The notes beneath the pieces are model-generated. The model worked only from the letters and a program-made list of their open reading frames with translations, searched no databases and was not told the origin of the DNA. The position numbers were made by a program, and so were the translations under genes. From Marinobacter shengliensis (GTDB lineage Bacteria; Pseudomonadota; Gammaproteobacteria; Pseudomonadales; Oleiphilaceae): 64,000 nt of DNA. How positions within the stretch are numbered: position 1 is the first letter of the stretch; every line of letters starts with the position of its first letter. Positions 61,670-64,000 of the stretch are shown piece by piece. The stretch lies in the NCBI RefSeq assembly GCF_003007715.1, contig NZ_PXNO01000027.1, positions 310,001-374,000 of the forward strand, in the 5' to 3' direction.

Positions 61670-63054
61670 TGCGTATCTACAATACGCTGACGCAGCAGAA
61701 GGAAGCGTTCAAGACCATCGAGCCGGGTAAGGTGCGCATGTACGTGTGTGGCATGACGGTCTACGACTACTGCCACCTGGGCCACGCCCGGGTGTTGGTG
61801 GCCTTCGATGTGGTTACCCGTTACCTGCGCCACCGTGGCTATGATGTGACTTACGTGCGTAACATCACCGACATCGACGACAAGATCCTGCGCCGGGCCG
61901 ATGAAAATGGTGAGGTCTACACCGACCTGACCGACCGCATGATTCACGCCATGCATGAAGACGAAGCGCGCCTGGGTGTGCTGGCTCCCAGCGATGAGCC
62001 GCGGGCTACCGCCTACATCGACGATATCATCGCCATGATCCAGACGCTGATTGCGGGCAACCATGCCTACGCGGCTGATAACGGTGACGTGTATTTCGCG
62101 GTGGATTCCTTCCCGGACTACGGCAAACTGAGCAAGAAAAAACTCGAAGACCTGGTGGCCGGTGCTCGGGTGGATGTGCAGGAAGCCAAGCGTAGTCCTG
62201 CGGATTTTGCCTTGTGGAAAGCCGCCAAGCCTGGCGAAGTTAGCTGGCAGTCTCCCTGGGGCGATGGCCGACCGGGCTGGCATATTGAGTGCTCGGCTAT
62301 GTCCACCAAGTGCCTGGGCGACACCTTCGACATTCACGGCGGCGGGCCGGATCTGCTGTTCCCGCACCACGAGAACGAAATTGCCCAGTCGGAATGTGCC
62401 ACCGGCCACAAGTTTGTACATACATGGATGCACGCCGGCGCCATTCGGGTGAACAAAGAGAAGATGTCCAAGTCTTTGGGCAACTTCTTTACCATCCGTG
62501 AGATCCTGGAAAAGTATCCGGCGGAAGTGGTGCGCTACTTTCTGGTCTCCAGCCATTATCGCAGCCAGGTGGACTATTCCGAGGAAAGTCTTGCTGAGGC
62601 AGGGCGGACGTTGACCAAGCTGTATCATGCCCTGCGGGGTATTACCCCGGCCAAGGACAGTGACGTGCCGGAAACCGACCACGATCGCCGGTTCGCCGAA
62701 GTGATGGACGACGATTTCAATACCGCCGGTGCCATCGCGGTCTTGCATGCCGTGGCCAACGACATCAATCATCACCGCCGTGAAGGCGATGACGAGCAGG
62801 CCAAGCGCAGCGCAGCCATTCTGGTTCGTCTGGGTGGCGTGCTGGGGCTGCTTCAGCAAGACCCGGAAGCTTTCTTCCAGGCCGATACCGGTAGTGAGCT
62901 GACTGCTGAAGATATTGAGGCCATGATTCAGGACCGCGCCGATGCCCGCAAAGCGAAAGATTTTGCTGGGGCCGATCGTATCCGGGATGAGCTGCTCGAA
63001 AAGGGTATTATTCTGGACGACAGTCGCGAAGGCACCACCTGGCGCCGGGCCTGA
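61669..63054 (+). CDS. cysS: cysteine--tRNA ligase
   Basis: 461 residues. The zinc and HIGH region is [20 protein letters not shown], another zinc ligand lies in [15 protein letters not shown], with [19 protein letters not shown], and the KMSKS loop is [15 protein letters not shown]. The C-terminal anticodon-binding helices end in [14 protein letters not shown]. It charges tRNA-Cys in the cytoplasm. Coupled to glnS; in many relatives folD follows, but here the next gene is glcB. Confidence 0.97.
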   Translation: MRIYNTLTQQKEAFKTIEPGKVRMYVCGMTVYDYCHLGHARVLVAFDVVTRYLRHRGYDVTYVRNITDIDDKILRRADENGEVYTDLTDRMIHAMHEDEARLGVLAPSDEPRATAYIDDIIAMIQTLIAGNHAYAADNGDVYFAVDSFPDYGKLSKKKLEDLVAGARVDVQEAKRSPADFALWKAAKPGEVSWQSPWGDGRPGWHIECSAMSTKCLGDTFDIHGGGPDLLFPHHENEIAQSECATGHKFVHTWMHAGAIRVNKEKMSKSLGNFFTIREILEKYPAEVVRYFLVSSHYRSQVDYSEESLAEAGRTLTKLYHALRGITPAKDSDVPETDHDRRFAEVMDDDFNTAGAIAVLHAVANDINHHRREGDDEQAKRSAAILVRLGGVLGLLQQDPEAFFQADTGSELTAEDIEAMIQDRADARKAKDFAGADRIRDELLEKGIILDDSREGTTWRRA

Positions 63055-63074
63055 CTCGCACCATTACACCTAAA

Positions 63075-63129
63075 GCCGCATTGTGCTGCATGGGAATGAC
63101 CTTGTAGGGAATTTCACGTACAATGCGGC
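63075..63129. repeat. 10-bp inverted repeat between cysS and glcB
   Basis: GCCGCATTGT at 63075-63084 is matched by ACAATGCGGC at 63120-63129, with a 35-base loop. No T-run follows. It may be a weak cysS terminator, a regulator site for glcB or chance; TACAAT at 63119-63124 in the right arm could be a -10. Confidence 0.4.
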
Positions 63130-63205
63130 GCTCAAATCAGAATGCCCCGCGCCCGTGGCGCTAGAAGGGGAGTCGGGAACTACAAACCCATTGAGGCAAG
63201 CAACG

Positions 63206-64000
63206 ATGACAGAACGCGTTCAAGTTGGCGGCATCCAGATCGCCAAGAATCTGTACGATTTCGTAAATAACGAAGCGATCCCGGGCACCGGTGTTGACGC
63301 TGACAAATTCTGGGCCGAGTTCGACAAAATTGTGAACGAACTGGCTCCGCGCAACCGCGAATTGCTGGCCAAGCGTGACGCCCTCCAGGAAAAGATGGAT
63401 GCCTGGAACCGTGACCACAAGGGCCAGAAGCTGGACATGGCCGAGTACAAGGCGTTCCTGAAAGAGATCGGTTACCTGGTCGATGAGCCTGCCGATTTCA
63501 AAATCTCTACTGCCAACGTAGATCCGGAAATCGCTACCATGGCCGGCCCGCAGCTGGTTGTTCCGGTGATGAACGCCCGTTTCGCCTTGAACGCCGCCAA
63601 TGCGCGCTGGGGTAGCCTGTACGATGCCCTCTACGGCACCGATGCTATTTCCGAGGAAGATGGCGCTGATAAAGGTCGCGGCTATAACCCGGTTCGCGGT
63701 GCCAAGGTCATCGAGTGGGCCCGCAACCTGCTGGACGGCTCTGCGCCCCTGGCTTCCGGTAGCCATAAAGATGCTGCCAAATACTACATCGACGGCGGAA
63801 AACTGGCGGTGAAACTGCAGAATGGTGAAGTCGCCGGCCTGAAAGACGAGTCCGGCTTTGTTGGCTACACCGGTGCCGCCGATGCCCCCACTGGCGTTCT
63901 GCTGGTGAAGAATGGCATGCACTTTGAAATCCAGATCGATGCCAGCCATCCGATCGGCAAAGACGATGGTGCCAACGTCAAAGACGTGCTGATGGAATCC
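63206..64000 (+). CDS. glcB: malate synthase G, C-terminus cut by window edge
   Basis: 265 codons are visible and the frame is open to the right edge; the full protein is normally about 720 residues. It starts MTERVQVGGIQIAKNLYDFV after GAGG, then DADKFWAEFDKIVNELAPRN, FKISTANVDPEIATMAGPQL, VPVMNARFALNAANARWGSL and RGYNPVRGAKVIEWARNLLD, the N-terminal clasp and alpha/beta region typical of the G isoform. The catalytic barrel residues are outside the window. It condenses glyoxylate and acetyl-CoA, allowing growth on acetate or fatty acids. Confidence 0.95.
   Translation, partial: MTERVQVGGIQIAKNLYDFVNNEAIPGTGVDADKFWAEFDKIVNELAPRNRELLAKRDALQEKMDAWNRDHKGQKLDMAEYKAFLKEIGYLVDEPADFKISTANVDPEIATMAGPQLVVPVMNARFALNAANARWGSLYDALYGTDAISEEDGADKGRGYNPVRGAKVIEWARNLLDGSAPLASGSHKDAAKYYIDGGKLAVKLQNGEVAGLKDESGFVGYTGAADAPTGVLLVKNGMHFEIQIDASHPIGKDDGANVKDVLMES

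Overview
This 64 kb window reads as chromosomal DNA from a marine gammaproteobacterium. The gene content and order (rne-rluC-HAD-sppA / maf / yceD-rpmF-plsX-fabD-fabG-acpP-fabF-pabC-mltG-tmk, and ppiB-lpxH / glnS-cysS) fit the Marinobacter/Pseudomonas side of the class; Marinobacter is my best guess from gene content, made without any search. It is almost entirely ordinary coding DNA with short gaps. I see no prophage, CRISPR array, intact insertion sequence or rRNA operon.

Layout. 0-13 kb is a looser, more accessory stretch: a cut solute-binding protein, mgsA, a short-chain dehydrogenase, a fused secDF with a small secreted neighbour, a fatty acid desaturase with a divergent AraC regulator, a trans-sulfuration PLP enzyme, a cytochrome P450, rnk, and a Zur-box-preceded znuA divergent from gltX. 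A two-tRNA operon (Ala-GGC, Glu-TTC) with a good promoter and terminator follows. Four copies of a palindromic TTGGGGTCAGACCCCAA element lie at gene 3' ends between 2.0 and 8.4 kb, and a second palindromic family sits at 13.28-13.50 kb. At two genes (the P450 and a QueD-like protein) the repeat supplies the last codons and the stop.

13.5-18 kb holds a QueD-like protein, a MobA-like nucleotidyltransferase and three adjacent minus-strand genes: a two-helix membrane protein, a PEGA/MORN-repeat envelope protein, and a response regulator with a coiled coil and a C-terminal membrane anchor. No histidine kinase is nearby. 18-27 kb carries an M16C peptidase, the divergent ppsR/ppsA pair, rraA, PilZ and SH3-anchor proteins, YciI and an RNase AM-like PHP protein. 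27-43 kb is RNA metabolism and the fatty acid and murein core: a YecA-like protein, rne, rluC, sppA, maf, rpmF, the fab cluster (no fabH inside), pabC, mltG and tmk (not followed by holB).

43-52 kb holds an AraC regulator next to putP, with direct repeats 21 bp apart between them, then acnB, miaE, a LysR regulator, a tandem universal stress protein and fpr. 52-58.6 kb is an envelope cluster: a GdpD-type phosphodiesterase with a membrane domain in operon with an LtaS-like sulfatase-fold transferase, divergent from an unusual three-part protein (membrane domain + sugar dehydrogenase beta-propeller + a C-terminal domain I know only as a stand-alone protein). 58.6-64 kb closes with lpxH, ppiB, glnS, cysS and the start of glcB.

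The best candidates for undescribed biology are the three-part sugar dehydrogenase fusion, the tail-anchored response regulator with its PEGA/MORN partner, and the 3'-end palindromic elements that extend coding sequences.
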